Of a DNA stretch of 64,000 nt, positions 11,718 to 22,300 are shown one piece after another. Under the pieces are notes generated by a model. The model did not search any database. It saw only the letters and a list, made by a program, of their open reading frames with translations, and was not told the DNA's origin. This DNA is from Blastocladiella emersonii ATCC 22665. Taxonomy: Eukaryota; Blastocladiomycota; Blastocladiomycetes; Blastocladiales; Blastocladiaceae. The stretch covers positions 124,001 to 188,000 of the forward strand of contig JANHCV010000015.1 in NCBI GenBank assembly GCA_025594325.1, given 5' to 3'. A program made the translations under genes and the position numbers. Positions within the stretch are counted from its first letter, which is position 1; every line of letters begins with the position of its first letter.

Positions 11718-11910
11718 TGCATCAAGCGAGGTTGGAGAGCGGGGACCGGCGGCGACGCGTCGCGTTTCACCACCCCTCGCTTCTTCGGTCGACACGGAGA
11801 CACGCACGAGTGGTTGCGAGGCGACACGTTTTGATATATGCAAGAGGTATGTACAAGTGGAGGGTGGGATTGAATGATACACGACAATGTCGACAACAGC
11901 GCGCACACGA

Positions 11911-12579
11911 CTACATGGCCACGGCGGCAACGGCGGCGAGCACGCCCGCGACCGCGACGACCACCGCGTTCCCGTGCGCCGGCGCCGCGCCCGAGAAGGC
12001 CGACGACGCGCTCGTCGGGCTGCTCCCCGGCGTCGCCGCCGACACGACCGTCGCGGCCGTCGACCGGGCCGCCGCGGCGGCGCCCTCGGACGTGACGCCC
12101 GCCGCCGAGGTCGCCGTCGAAGATGGAGCCATCGTCGGGGTACTCGCGGAACTCGACGCGCCGTCGGTGCCCGTCGCCGTCGACCCGCCGGAACCCGAGA
12201 TGGTGGTACGCGTGGCCGTGACCGACGACAGCAGCGAGCTGAGCACGTCGGCGGGCACGAGCGGCGGGCTCTGGAACGTCTGGCGGAACCCGGCGGGGAT
12301 CGCGGCCAGCGGCACGCATCGCGCCTCGGCGCACGAGGTGCACGACCGGTCGCGCACCGCGCACACGTCGCCGTTCACGCACGCCGACGCGCAGAACTTG
12401 ACCTCCTCGGTGCACATGAGGCAGTTGGTGCCGGACGCGTCGGGCGCGGGCGCCGCGGGGAGGGCGGGCGCACCGGGAACGGCGGGCAGCGCCGGGTTGT
12501 TGTTGCCGGTCTGGGCCGCGGCCGGCGACGCCGACGCGAGCGCGAGGATCAGGGTGGCGGCAATGGCGGTGAACTTCAT
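11911..12579 (-). CDS. Cysteine-rich, probably GPI-anchored surface protein
   Basis: 222 aa, intronless. Residues 1-22 are a clear signal peptide (MKFTAIAATLILALASASPA). A Pro/Ala linker leads to a compact cysteine module with eight Cys (CLMC, CASAC, DVC, RSC, TSC, ARC spacing). A long Ser/Thr/Ala-rich stretch suited to O-glycosylation follows. The protein ends in a hydrophobic tail (AVVVAVAGVLAAVAAVAM) preceded by small residues, the layout of a GPI attachment signal. It probably sits at the plasma membrane or cell wall. No known family was recognised. A TATAAAA box lies about 150 bp upstream on the same strand. Confidence 0.8.
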   Translation of the reverse strand: MKFTAIAATLILALASASPAAAQTGNNNPALPAVPGAPALPAAPAPDASGTNCLMCTEEVKFCASACVNGDVCAVRDRSCTSCAEARCVPLAAIPAGFRQTFQSPPLVPADVLSSLLSSVTATRTTISGSGGSTATGTDGASSSASTPTMAPSSTATSAAGVTSEGAAAAARSTAATVVSAATPGSSPTSASSAFSGAAPAHGNAVVVAVAGVLAAVAAVAM

Positions 12580-12724
12580 CTTGGTGGTGGTGGTGGTGGG
12601 AGTAGATGGTGAAGGGGCGGGAGTGGTGATGCGATAAATGATGTTCTTGGGGGCGACCGACTTGTTGGACGCGGCGGATGTGCTTGGTGAGGGAGCGGGG
12701 ACGGGTAGGCGGGGGGAGCGCCGG

Positions 12725-12731
12725 TTTTATA
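12725..12731 (-). promoter_or_regulatory. TATA box of the GPI-type surface protein
   Basis: TATAAAA on the minus strand, 146 bp upstream of the ATG at 12579, in otherwise GC-rich sequence. Confidence 0.55.
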
Positions 12732-13144
12732 GGGGCGGGGTCGCTGCCAGAGCACGGCGGCGTGCGGGCAGCGGCGGGGGCCGACCGCTAGAGCGACGGC
12801 GGGAAGGTGGAAGCAAGAAAGTGAAGGGCGGATCGAGTGTGGCGTGACGCGTGCGAACGCGGCGCACGCGTCTCGCACCGCGCCTTCCCCACGCCATCGG
12901 CCGATTCCCGCCTTGCGGTTCAGGGAAGGTGGAAGGTCGCACTCACGATGACTCGCCGCAGTGACGCGGATGCGCTTCCTCGGTGCCGCCATGGCGACTG
13001 CAGCTGCAGTCGAGCTGGATCCATCCTCTCTCCGCCGACTTCCAGTTCAGGAAACGGGTTTTATTCGCGAATGCACTCCTCCAAGGTCGATGAGAAACAC
13101 TCCTCGACGGGTATCGGGGGTCGCCGCGACGGCCGAGCGCGAGC
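12732..13144. other. Intergenic between the GPI-type gene and the Q-rich gene
   Basis: No gene seen. On the minus strand an AATAAA at 13065-13060 lies about 80 bp after the stop of the Q-rich gene and is a likely poly(A) signal. Confidence 0.5.
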
Positions 13145-14503
13145 TTACGAGCGCTTGGGGCCGGCCGACGCGCGGCGCGAAGCGTTCTGCTGCTGCGACA
13201 TCTGCTGGCCCTGGGCCGACTGCTTGCGGGCCTGCTGCTGGTTCGACTGCTGCTGCTGCTGAGCCTGAGCCTGCATCGACGGCTTGCGAGCGGCCTGCTG
13301 CTGCTGAGGAGCGGCCGACTGCGCGCGAGCCGCCGCGGCCTGGTTCTGCTGCTGCGCCTGATGCGGCGACTGAGCGCGCTGCTGCTGCTGCTGCGCCATC
13401 TGGTTCTGGTTCTGCTGCTGCATCGACTGCTTGCGGGAGGCCTGGGGCATCTGCGCCTGCTGCGCCTGAGCCGACTGGGCGCGCTGGGCCTGGGCCTGCT
13501 GCTGCTGCTGCGCGGCGGGCGCCTTCTTCATCGTGAGCTGGTTGTACGCCTGCTCGTACTGCTGCTGCGACATGCGGCGCGGGGCCTGCGCCTGCTGCTG
13601 CTGCTGGTTCGCGGCCGACGACGCCTGCTGCTGCTTATGCTGGGGCGACTGGGCGCGGGCCTGCTGCTGCTGCTGCATCATCTGCTTGGCCTGGGCCTGC
13701 TGCGCCTGCTGCATCTGCATCTGGAGCTGCATCTGCTGCTGGGTCATGCCCTGCTGCTGCTGCTTCTGCTGGGGCGACTGGGCGCGAGCGTTCTGCTGCT
13801 GCGCCTGCATCTGCACCGGCTGGGCCTGGGCCTGGGCCGACTGGGCGCGGGCCATCATCTGCGGCGCCTGCTGCTGCTTGGCCTGGAGTTGCGGCGACTG
13901 CGCGCGCACAGCGGCAGCTGCGTTCTGCTGCTGGTTCTGCATCTGCTGCATCGGCTGGGCCTCGGCCGACTGCTTGCGCGCCTGAGCCTGCTGCATCTGC
14001 TGGGGCTGCGCCGCCGACTGGGCGCGCTGCATCGACTGCTGCTGCTGCTTGGGCAGCTGGTTGGCCATCCACTGCGGGACGCGGGCCTCGTCGAACATCC
14101 ACGCGCCCGACAGGAACGCGTCGTCGGGGTGCTCGCGGACGGGCGTCGCGCGGTACACCTGCGCGGCGGCGGCGGCGGCCTGGTTCTGCTTCTGCTGCAT
14201 CGGCATCTGCTTGTCCTGGTTCTGGGCGGCCTGGGCCTTCTGCTGCTGCTGCTGCTGCTTGAGCTGGGCCGACTGCGGGCGGGCAGCGGCGGCCGCGGCC
14301 TGGTTCTGCTGGCCCTGCATCGACTGCTTGCGGGCCTGGTTGTTCTGCTGGCCCTGCTGGTTCTGCTGCTGCTTGGCCTGCTGCTGCTGCTGCTTCTGGG
14401 CCTGAGTCTGCTGCTGCATCATGTTCTTGGGGTTGGCGGCCTGAGCCTGCTGCTGCTGCTCGACGGCCTGGCGCTGGGCGGAGGTGATCTGCGTGCGACC
14501 CAT
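13145..14503 (-). CDS. Q-rich low-complexity protein with RxxS array (arm 1 copy, 452 aa)
   Basis: Intronless and dominated by Gln and Ala. It is punctuated by many short basic-serine motifs, RAQSPQ, RKQSMQ and RAQSAQ, all fitting the R-x-x-S consensus of basophilic kinases. The only complex stretch is near residues 115-150 (VYRATPVREHPDDAFLSGAW, then FDEARVPQWMANQLPK). It ends RRASAGPKRS. The sequence suggests a disordered, possibly condensate-forming protein regulated by phosphorylation; that is inference. Residues 1-281 are nucleotide-identical to the copy at 59722-60792; beyond that the two differ by indels and substitutions but share the same last residues, so they are paralogues. The promoter has TATAAA at 14604-14599. 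Confidence 0.75.
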   Translation of the reverse strand: MGRTQITSAQRQAVEQQQQAQAANPKNMMQQQTQAQKQQQQQAKQQQNQQGQQNNQARKQSMQGQQNQAAAAAARPQSAQLKQQQQQQKAQAAQNQDKQMPMQQKQNQAAAAAAQVYRATPVREHPDDAFLSGAWMFDEARVPQWMANQLPKQQQQSMQRAQSAAQPQQMQQAQARKQSAEAQPMQQMQNQQQNAAAAVRAQSPQLQAKQQQAPQMMARAQSAQAQAQPVQMQAQQQNARAQSPQQKQQQQGMTQQQMQLQMQMQQAQQAQAKQMMQQQQQARAQSPQHKQQQASSAANQQQQQAQAPRRMSQQQYEQAYNQLTMKKAPAAQQQQQAQAQRAQSAQAQQAQMPQASRKQSMQQQNQNQMAQQQQQRAQSPHQAQQQNQAAAARAQSAAPQQQQAARKPSMQAQAQQQQQSNQQQARKQSAQGQQMSQQQNASRRASAGPKRS

Positions 14504-15306
14504 GTTGAAAGAGAGAGGTGCTTAAGGGGAGGAGGTAGGATACAAGTGGTAGAACTCGATGTCGGAACAGCGTGGTGAGAGCGAGGGGACGCCCGAGCTT
14601 TATACGCTCGCCCCCGCTCGCTCGCGCCCGTGTGCCGGGCGGTGCACTCGCTCACTCGGTGCGCTGCCAGACTGTTGCGATGCACGGTGCGAGACAGGAC
14701 GACAAGCCGGCCGACTGACTGGCAGAGGCTTGGGAGGGAGAATGCTGCTGGAGACACGGAAATGAAACGCGACGCGACTGGCCACGTGAGGCCAGCCCAA
14801 TCACGGGCGAGTGTCTCGCGGGCTGCCTCGCACGCCGTACCGCGTTCAACCGACACCGCTTTCCCTAACGCTCGAGCTTTAGAGCACCGAGCGGAGCACA
14901 TCGGAGGACAGCATGCAGAGAGCCCGCGTCCCACGCTCAAACCTTACGGTCCTCGGCACGAGCGCCGCCTCCGCCTCGCGACCAACCCTCTTACGCTGAA
15001 CTTCACTTCGGTCACGATGGCACACGTCAGGACGAACGCAACAATGAGAATGTATGAACTGAAACGTGAGTCGATCCCTGACCCGGACGCAAAGTGCGCC
15101 TGGAAGCGCACTCGGCCTCACCTCGTGGCGGCCGACCAATGGGCGAGCGAGGCCCAAGCGGTGCATATCCCGTGGCATCGGCACCCTCGATTGATTCTGC
15201 TTCCGGGCCGCCGCCACAGCTTCTTCTCCCCTTCTGCGCTCGCTCCCATGCCCAGCCGGCGGTTCAAGTCGTACACGCACCGTATCAAACCGCAACGCAG
15301 ACCACC
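14504..15306. promoter_or_regulatory. Promoter of the Q-rich gene and upstream region of the membrane-protein gene (arm 1)
   Basis: Minus-strand TATAAA at 14604-14599. Farther upstream are a CACGTG E-box (14784-14789) beside an inverted CCAAT (attggg on the minus strand, about 14797) and the motif GAAACGCGACGCG at 14763-14776. Part of this promoter recurs at 47910-48090. No gene seen between the two start codons. Confidence 0.6.
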
Positions 15307-16047
15307 ATGGCCGGCACCGTCCTGCATGGTACCATGACATCGAAGCCGCTGCCCAAGGAGAACCGCTCGTGCGCGGGCAAGCTCGGCTACCTCCTCGAGC
15401 ACCTCCTCATGTGGCTGGTCGGCATGCCGACCATGATCTTCATGTTCCTCCACGCGCTGGCGTGTGCCGGGCTCGGGCTGTTCATGATCTTCCTCGCACG
15501 TACGCCCTGACGACGAACCCGAAGACCCGCTACGGCGCGATCACTGAATCCGCTCGCCATGTATCATGCAGAGTCGACGACGCGCGCCGTGGACCGGCTC
15601 ACGTTCGGGCAGGCCGAGAAGCAGAATCCGGACAGCTCGTTCACGCGGGCCATGGAGAACGTCAAGTTCAGCGGCGCCGTGGTCCTGTCGGGCGTCCTTG
15701 CCGACGTGCTCGCGTACCTTTCGCTCGGCGGCGCGCGGAACCGGATCGTGTGGGCGGTACGTCGTTCCTGCTTGAGTCTCGGGCACCAGCAACACTGACA
15801 TACGCGTCCGTCCGCATCGTGACAGATCATGTGTGTCCTCGCGATCGGGATCCAAGGCTTCCGCGTGTACTGGCTGCGCGAGCGCGAAAAGTACGAGCGC
15901 ACGACGGCCGAGTGGGACTCGAGCTCCGAAACGGCGGCCACCGTCACGATCACGGCCGAGTTCATCGACCTTGGCTGCGTCGTGGTCGCGGCGATCGCCG
16001 GCTACTTTGCGCGCAAGGCGGACGAGACCGCAGCGATGCCAGTGTAA
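15307..16047 (+). CDS. Four-span small membrane protein (arm 1)
   Basis: Three exons, 15307-15499, 15572-15756 and 15826-16047, join in frame to 199 aa. Introns of 72 and 69 nt have gtacg donors and cag acceptors. The start is in strong context (accaccATGg). Hydrophobic segments: about residues 33-64 (MWLVGMPTMIFMFLHALACA), 98-115 (SGAVVLSGVLADVLAYLSL), 122-142 (RIVWAIMCVLAIGIQGFRVY) and 172-188 (FIDLGCVVVAAIAGYFA). There is no signal peptide, and a charged loop lies between spans 3 and 4. The layout resembles small tetraspan or MARVEL-like proteins, but no family signature is visible, so function is unknown. Confidence 0.7.
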
Positions 16048-16630
16048 CTGAAGCGAGTCGTGGAAGAATAGAAGTGGTTGCGAGGCTTTGCGTTGCACAA
16101 AACGCTCTACTCGCGACCCTGCGAGGCGGTTATCTGGCGCTCCCCTCGAGATCATGTTGCAACTGACGACGTTTCTGTGTAGCAGCTTCGAGCTGACTGA
16201 CTAGAAGCGAGAGGATTGAGCAGGGCGAGCCTGTCGAGCGCGGCGTGGACGACGGGAGCGGGAGGAGTTCAAATCTGCTTAGGGCAACGACGCCATTACA
16301 TTACTCAAACCGAGAAGGGTCACGATCTGTCAGCGGCTGCCTCGAAGCGCAAAAGGGCGGCAACCGCTGCCTTGCGGCACCAACAAACTCGCGAACCGCA
16401 GCGTGCGGACTCCATCTCCAAGGACGGATTGACGCTCTCGGAACGACCGAAGCGGGCGAGACGCTCGGTCTGATCGCTAACCCGGGACGCGCTGCGCCAC
16501 CCACGTGCGGCGTGCAGCAACGTGTCTTCAGCCGCGCCTTTGCCGTTGGCCTCCCTTGTTCTCGGCCGCGGCCATCAGGCATTCCATGAATCCCGCTCTA
16601 ACATGGCGCAACGCTCGACACCATGCATCA
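16048..16630. other. Intergenic (arm 1)
   Basis: No intact gene. On the minus strand around 16500-16470 is a degenerate relative of the tRNA-like repeat (gtggcgcagcgcg core). Confidence 0.45.
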
Positions 16631-16879
16631 TCATAACGATTCCAGGTTTACTTGGCGAACGGCGGCGTGCGTGCCGCCTGGCCTGCTGCGAACGCATCCC
16701 GCGTGAGCCCGCTGGCCGCGTCTGAGGGAGACGATCCGCATGCGCCTGTACGTGAAGGATCTAGGCTGGTATGCTTGCCCTAACGCGATCGTGACCTGGT
16801 TCCCGGCCAACTTGCTCAACCGACGAAAAGGGTTGCTGTAGCTCAAGAACGGGGGCTGGGTTCCTGCCGAGTAGAGCAT
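16631..16879 (-). CDS. Small ORF with close TATA box (arm 1), 82 aa
   Basis: A TATAAAA at 16931-16925 sits 46 bp before an ATG (MLYSAGTQPPFLSYSNPFRR), so promoter and start spacing fit a real transcript. The product is basic and has no known domain. It may be a first exon only, or a short non-coding transcript. Confidence 0.3.
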   Translation of the reverse strand: MLYSAGTQPPFLSYSNPFRRLSKLAGNQVTIALGQAYQPRSFTYRRMRIVSLRRGQRAHAGCVRSRPGGTHAAVRQVNLESL

Positions 16880-16924
16880 GATGTCGAGGCGTCTATGCGC
16901 GACGGCATGCACCACAGCGAGTGC

Positions 16925-16931
16925 TTTTATA
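16925..16931 (-). promoter_or_regulatory. TATA box upstream of the 82-aa ORF (arm 1)
   Basis: TATAAAA on the minus strand in GC-rich context, 46 bp from the ATG at 16879. Confidence 0.5.
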
Positions 16932-18726
16932 GGGCGGACCGAGTACGTGCTCAAAGCCTGCGCTCCTCGCCGTCTCACGCTCACGCTGAAGGACTAGACG
17001 TGGCTCGGCGTGGGTCTCGACAAGTGTACGCCCTTCGGCTCGTCTCCTCTGGAGCGTGGACTCGTCGTCCGAGCCGCTCAGCGGTCGTCGCGATACCGAC
17101 GAGATCGGCGGCTCCGTTTCGCCGAGCGAGGTACGTTCGCGCGCCGTGGAGCCCAAAGGATGGGTGAACCAGCTGACATCGTCGCGATCGCTACGTGTAT
17201 GGCCAACAGGGCACCCTGCCTCGGACTCAAAACGGGCGTGCGAGCTCGGGGCGGTCGGGATCCAGTGGCAGTAGACTGCCCGCGCAGTACGATGGGCTGA
17301 CTTGAATTGCTGGACCGACATTTCGCGCTAACTGTACCACCCCTCGAGTAGCGCTGTTCGGCCTCGGCGTAAGCGTATCGAGGAGATTGCGGGTTCGGAT
17401 TCTACAAGAAGGAGCGTTGACGATGGCCGCGCCCCCACGTCACCGTACGAGCTCGTACGGATGACAACCACCTCTTGGCGCTGCTCACTCACACGGCCGC
17501 TTCGCGTAGATCTTCCGCACCGGAGAGCCCGCCAACAAGTCAAGGTTCCTCGCCGCCTTCATCATCGAGTGCCGTCGCACCATGGCCATCGCGACCAAGG
17601 ACGATCGAGTACGAGTACAGGTACGCATTTTCGGCGGCTAGCAGCATCAACCAGCTGAGCTGACACCAATCCCTGCGCAGCGCCGCGCACGACCATTTCC
17701 CGAGCACAGCACGTGCCGTCAAGGTTGGCAAGTCGCCGTGGCTCGTCAAGCTCCACGCCTGTTCTGGCGCGCGAGCTGTGTGACGGCCGCCAAGGTGACG
17801 ACGCGGGATCAAGGGTACGGATCCGCTCACGCTCGGTTCTGCATGGACCGCGGCTCACTCAATCGATACGGACGATGCAGCTCGCGACCTCAATTGCGTA
17901 GTCGTCGGCATTCTGGACGGTGACGCGCTTCCACTCAAAACGGACAAGGTCAAGACCAACGACGTGACGTGCGTACGCCTTTGCGATCTCGGCACCGTGG
18001 CTTCCGTGGAGGCCGGGACTGGCGACACGAGACGCGGGATGCTGACGCTTTGCGCTGCGCCGTGCTGCACTTCTAGGCCAAGATCCACCACCGGCATCCG
18101 CCGTGTCGTGCGGGCCGAGGCCACGACGACTCGGCGGTGCCTGCTCCGCTTCGAGCTCAAGTTTGAGAGCGCCAACATTCCCAACCCTCAACTCAAACCG
18201 CTGCGGGACGGCATCGGTACGGCCCTGCGTCATGTTCAGCTGCCGCTCTCGTTCACGGCTCATTCTCTTGTTACTCACGTCCGTGTGTAGCACCAACTTG
18301 ACAGCTGCAGTCGCACTACTTGCCACGCGCAACGCCACCACGGGTTTGAGCGCGTAACGTTCTGGGACCGTACTGCGTTGGAGAGTTCGCCGAGCTGCAG
18401 CCCGGTGCCCCGCTCGCCGCCAAACGACGCGTTCGTGCCGTGGACTCGCAGGGCGCCACGGTGGCGGCATCGCGCGGTGGTCGTGGCCGTAGCAGTCCGT
18501 TGCCGTTGCTAGACAGCGGCAATACCGCTGAGTATGTGCGCAACGAGGTCGTTGAGCAGCTGAACGGTTACGACGGCCGAGCGCGTGTCAGCTATGTTGC
18601 CCTGATCCTTCTCATGAGCTGCGACTGTGGCGCAGCGCCAGGTAGGCTTCATCAGGTGAGTGGCGCAGCACGTCCACGTTGGGCGTGTCCCCGCTGCTCC
18701 TGACCTTGCATTCCACCCATCACCTC
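16932..18726. other. Degenerate coding-like sequence (arm 1)
   Basis: Plus-strand fragments read like exons but are broken by stops and shifts. One is IFRTGEPANKSRFLAAFIIE before a plausible intron ending ctgcgcag at about 17680; another is VGKSPWLVKLHACSGARAV. Later pieces include GILDGDALPLKTDKVKTND and FELKFESANIPNPQLKPLRD. I cannot join them into one frame or name a family. The best reading is a decayed multi-exon gene. Confidence 0.35.
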
Positions 18727-19689
18727 TCAACTGTTCCTACCGTACCTCAAACCCGGCGACTGGGGACCAAGTCGCGCCGAGGAAGAGAGCAGGGTGAAAG
18801 AAAGGGGAGCTTTTTGCGCAGTGACCAACATTCCGACTGGGAGCGAGTGGACCATGGGTACAGGCTGGGCACAGGTGAAGTTGGGGACAAACTGGCAAGC
18901 GACACGGCAGAGCGTTGAGGGACAAAGACCCGGCACGTTGAGCAGCAGGCATTGATGGGCGGGGTGGTGAGGGAGACGATGATGTTGGACAAGAGTCAGG
19001 GGCGGCGGCCCTTGGACAGCGAGCAGCGGAGCCGTGGTTGCGTCAAGTGCGGCTGTTAGAGCTGGAACGCCGACGTGGAGAGCTGCGCCTGAAGTCGAGC
19101 GCGAGGAAAAAGGGTCAGCTCGTAGTTCAGTACAGCGAACGGAGCGGTAAGAGCGTGCCGAGTGGCGCTGGGTCTCGCCGACTTTGGACATACCGTCAGC
19201 CAGCGAATCCGGCGACGAGCCGCTGCCGCTGCCCTGCTCGGCCGACATGAAAATAACCTGGGACGACTTGCCAGGTCCGCGCGTAGCCTCCTTGGTCGGC
19301 ACCTTGAGCTGGGGGGCCGACGCGGCTGCATCGATGGTGCTACAAAGGACAACGAGTCAGCGTGCTGGATGTCAAAGGCGCCGAAATGACGCCATGTCCC
19401 CGCAGGGCCCGAGGCGCGCCTCCAGCTGTCCAGTCAGCGTAGTCGCCCGCTCTTCCGCAAACATGAGCTTGTTGGTGAGGCTGGTGTTGGTTGCGGCGGC
19501 CTTCTCCTCGCTGACGACGGCGTTGACGGTGACGGCGATGAGCATGCGCCAGGCCTCGTCCGAGTAGCCCGCGGGGGCGCAGTCAAGACTGACGCTGTCG
19601 CCGTTGGGGACGGGAGGCAGGCGCGCCGCCTCGGCGACCTTGGCGAGCTTGGTCCAGGCGCGCGGGATGAGGTCGGCCGGGACGTACAT
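18727..19689 (-). CDS. Unidentified multi-exon candidate (arm 1)
   Basis: Mirror of 54536-55498, where the exon structure is described. It begins MYVPADLIPRAWTKLAKVAE. One splice junction cannot be closed with a canonical GT donor, so the gene may be decayed or use an unusual site. Confidence 0.35.
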
Positions 19690-20768
19690 GGCGGGCAATG
19701 CGTGGTGCACTGAGTACAAAGGGGACGAGGATGATTGAGAGCGAGGAAGACGGCGCAGGCGAGGGCGCGCGCGCGGGCGAGGTCAGGTGCGCGGTGAAGC
19801 AAGCAGACCACGCAAGGGCAAGGCGCGAGGCGATCTCGCGGGGAAGCACCGTCTTGACTTGTGTCACAAGGCCGAGGTGGCCTCAGGGCGTGACGCGCTG
19901 GCTAAACCGCACGCGCGCGGTTGTCACACCGCTGCCAACCGACGCGCCAAAAGTCGTTCCCTGCCATCGCCAATAGCGATAAGCCCGCGCTGTTTCTGCC
20001 GGTCGTCGCAGAGGCTTTGAGAGCGAGAACAACCGCGCGGGCCCTGGTCGCGGCGGGGATCCGGTTTGCATGAAGTTGCATTGAAGCTTCGAGACAATAC
20101 TCTGCACACGCATACGCACACGCACCCCGCGCTGCGCCCTCGTCAGCAGCCGCACTTGCACACACAGCACCGCCGCCGCTCAAACGCATCCGCGACGGCC
20201 CACGCAGGCGGCAGCAGCGGCGGTCCTTCGACCCGCTCGACGAGTTGAGTGGGGTGCAAGGCCTCGTTCGCGCGTGCTGCTGCGGCCGGACGTCAGTCGG
20301 GCCGTCGCGGCTAGGGAAGGCGGTCGGGGGTCGGGGCTCGGAGGTTCGGTGCAACATCACACAAGTCGGCTCGCGGGGACCCACAAGCGAGGCCTCGGTC
20401 TGCCCAGCTTCTCGTTGCATGCACTCGTAAAGAATGCAGGAGTGGTTATGTTCGAAACTGTGCCGGTCGGGGCCCTTGGCGGGCGGCAGCGGGCGCCGAC
20501 AGGCAGGCCGACAGGCAGCCTGACAGGGGAGGAGCAATCTGGGAGCCCGCGTCACGTGGAACTCACTTGATGTCTCGCACTGTCTCGCGCATCATCATCG
20601 GCGCCAGCAAGCCTCCGGCACCCCGATGCCGCGGAAAAGTTCATGCCGCCTGGCCACAACGGGTGGGCTCCGCGGCGACCTACAAAGGCCCTCCTGCCCC
20701 CGTCCCCGCCCCCGCTCACCCCTCAACATCGCTCCAACGGCCGATTCACACCGCCATCTCCTTTAGTA
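19690..20768. other. Intergenic (arm 1)
   Basis: No gene recognised. It contains an alternating cacacg tract (about 20106-20126) and gcggcagcagcggcgg simple sequence. Confidence 0.45.
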
Positions 20769-20858
20769 TGTGTAAGCCTATTGTTCACGAGTTTGCTAAC
20801 GCTACCTTGTCTCTTCGCGCGCTCCTGTAGTCCGCTTCTCAGCAACCATCCTGCGCAC

Positions 20859-21374
20859 ATGCTTTCAACTACGCTGTCCGAGTTCAGCAAGCCGCACGAC
20901 TCTGCGCGTCCTCTGCGTAGAGTGCGTCACGCGCCGATGCAGCTCGAGGCCGTCGAGCGGCTTGAATCACTCGTGCTTGTCAAGTCGGCCGACCTGTCCA
21001 AGCTCACCAACTTATCGCGCAGGCTCGCTCAGTGCGCGCAGTCCAACAACGAGCCAACCTGTATTCCAACTGTAGACGCTCACGGCGGTTTTACCACTCT
21101 TGTTGGAGTGCTTGAGTCCCTGCTCCCAGCTCTCCTTGCTGTGGACACACACGCAATTCGTCCCAAGACGGTCGAATTCTCTATCCACACACGGAATCGC
21201 GACGACAAGAAGGTCATGGCCGTGGCGAAGGAAATTCTCGATGAACACAACAACCGCGAATTGATGTACCGCCAGAGAATGGCGGAATTCGACAAGGAGT
21301 TGGCTGACATTGAGGCGCGCTACGCTCGGATGCGGCAATCGATTTTCGGCTCTTGCCTCGTCATCGCGAACTAA
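20859..21374 (+). CDS. Tandem coiled-coil family, member 1 (arm 1), 171 aa
   Basis: First of three tandem paralogues, all on the plus strand here. Shared layout: a short Arg/Pro-rich start (ARPLRRVRHAP), a conserved block SLVLVKSADLSKLTNLSRRL, a variable spacer, the hallmark LVGVLESLLPALLAVDT, then a charged helical C-terminus predicted to coil (MYRQRMAEFDKELADIEARY). A probable 5'-UTR intron lies just upstream (20769-20830: gtgtaag donor, gctaac branch, ctgtag acceptor), supporting expression and the choice of ATG at 20859. The family is not one I know, and the conserved motifs suggest a helical oligomerisation module. Base composition is visibly lower in GC than in the flanking genes. Confidence 0.65.
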   Translation: MLSTTLSEFSKPHDSARPLRRVRHAPMQLEAVERLESLVLVKSADLSKLTNLSRRLAQCAQSNNEPTCIPTVDAHGGFTTLVGVLESLLPALLAVDTHAIRPKTVEFSIHTRNRDDKKVMAVAKEILDEHNNRELMYRQRMAEFDKELADIEARYARMRQSIFGSCLVIAN

Positions 21375-21760
21375 AAGTATTATATATTTCCCTTATACCC
21401 TTGGATATCCCTGCGTTTATCTCCCGCAACTCCTTCCTACAATATCTAAAACATCGCTTCTTTGTTGCTCTGTTGCTGAGGTCGTCCTTGCGCCCCCATA
21501 ATTCAATGTGGAAAGCGAGCTCCGTCGTAGCCTAGCGATAGGAGGTCAGTTTATTACTCTGTCACTTTTCGGCACTGCGCTCGGCCCACAACGACCTGTA
21601 CAACGACATATTCGTCGCCTTTCTCGACCCGCACATGTCGTCCTTGTGTGCGGAAGCTGGGGCCAACCTTGCCGCTGCCGCGAGAACTGAACATTCGCTC
21701 AATTCACAGTTAACGTTCATCGAATCTCAGACTACTTGGCTCACGACTCCGGGGATGTGT

Positions 21761-21846
21761 TTGAACCGGAACAAATGCAATCAGATCAGTGATGGAACCA
21801 CTGATGCGCAAAGCGTTGCGCCACACCCGTGTCGGTGTCGCGAGAC
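21761..21846 (-). repeat. tRNA-like short repeat, copy 1 (arm 1)
   Basis: Read on the minus strand it has an A-box-like TGGCGCAACG forming a GCGC/GCGC D-stem, then a perfect 7-bp stem ATCAGTG/CACTGAT around a 7-nt loop GTTCCAT (U33, triplet TCC, A37). After a long variable region comes a B-box-like GGTTCAAAC. The T-stem and acceptor stem do not pair, so this is tRNA-derived or a pseudogene, not a working tRNA. It aligns without gaps over 86 bp to 23468-23553. Confidence 0.45.
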
Positions 21847-22269
21847 CCAAATACTCTTCCTGATGCGCGAGAGTGTACTGACGACTGGAAATCGTCAAAA
21901 AATGCGTTCCGTGCGGGCATGCGCCAGTGCGCGAGCTCCCGCGAGGAGCCTGATCGGTGCACCTTGGTAGTTGAAATCCATTCTAGCGATTGGGATCGAG
22001 TGCTTCTACAATGCCTGTCCACGCGGGCGTGAAAGGTGCGCGTGTACGATGAATAGGTACGACTCGGGATCAAGACGCTGAGATCAGTGAACTTGTCGCT
22101 CAAACCGATAACGAGTATGAATCGTCGCATCGGGATCCACCACCAACTACCGTCGCAAAGCCTTAACGTTCACCCGATCCCGGTGGTAAAACACCATCTC
22201 CGGGGTGGAATCAGATTCTTAGGAGCAAGCGCTGTACGAAAGAAGCCCGGAGGGATGAAATGCAAGACG

Positions 22270-22300
22270 GCACGAGACGCGTTGCGCCACACACGTGTCA
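22270..22300 (-). repeat. tRNA-like repeat, 5' half only (arm 1)
   Basis: Minus strand: the gtgtggcgcaacgcgtc core shared with the full copies. The anticodon-like hairpin is degenerate and the B-box-like part is missing. Confidence 0.35.

Noticed and set aside
17330-17420. tRNA-like ggttcggattc in arm 1
   Set aside because: No A-box, no pairing stems around the T-loop-like sequence.
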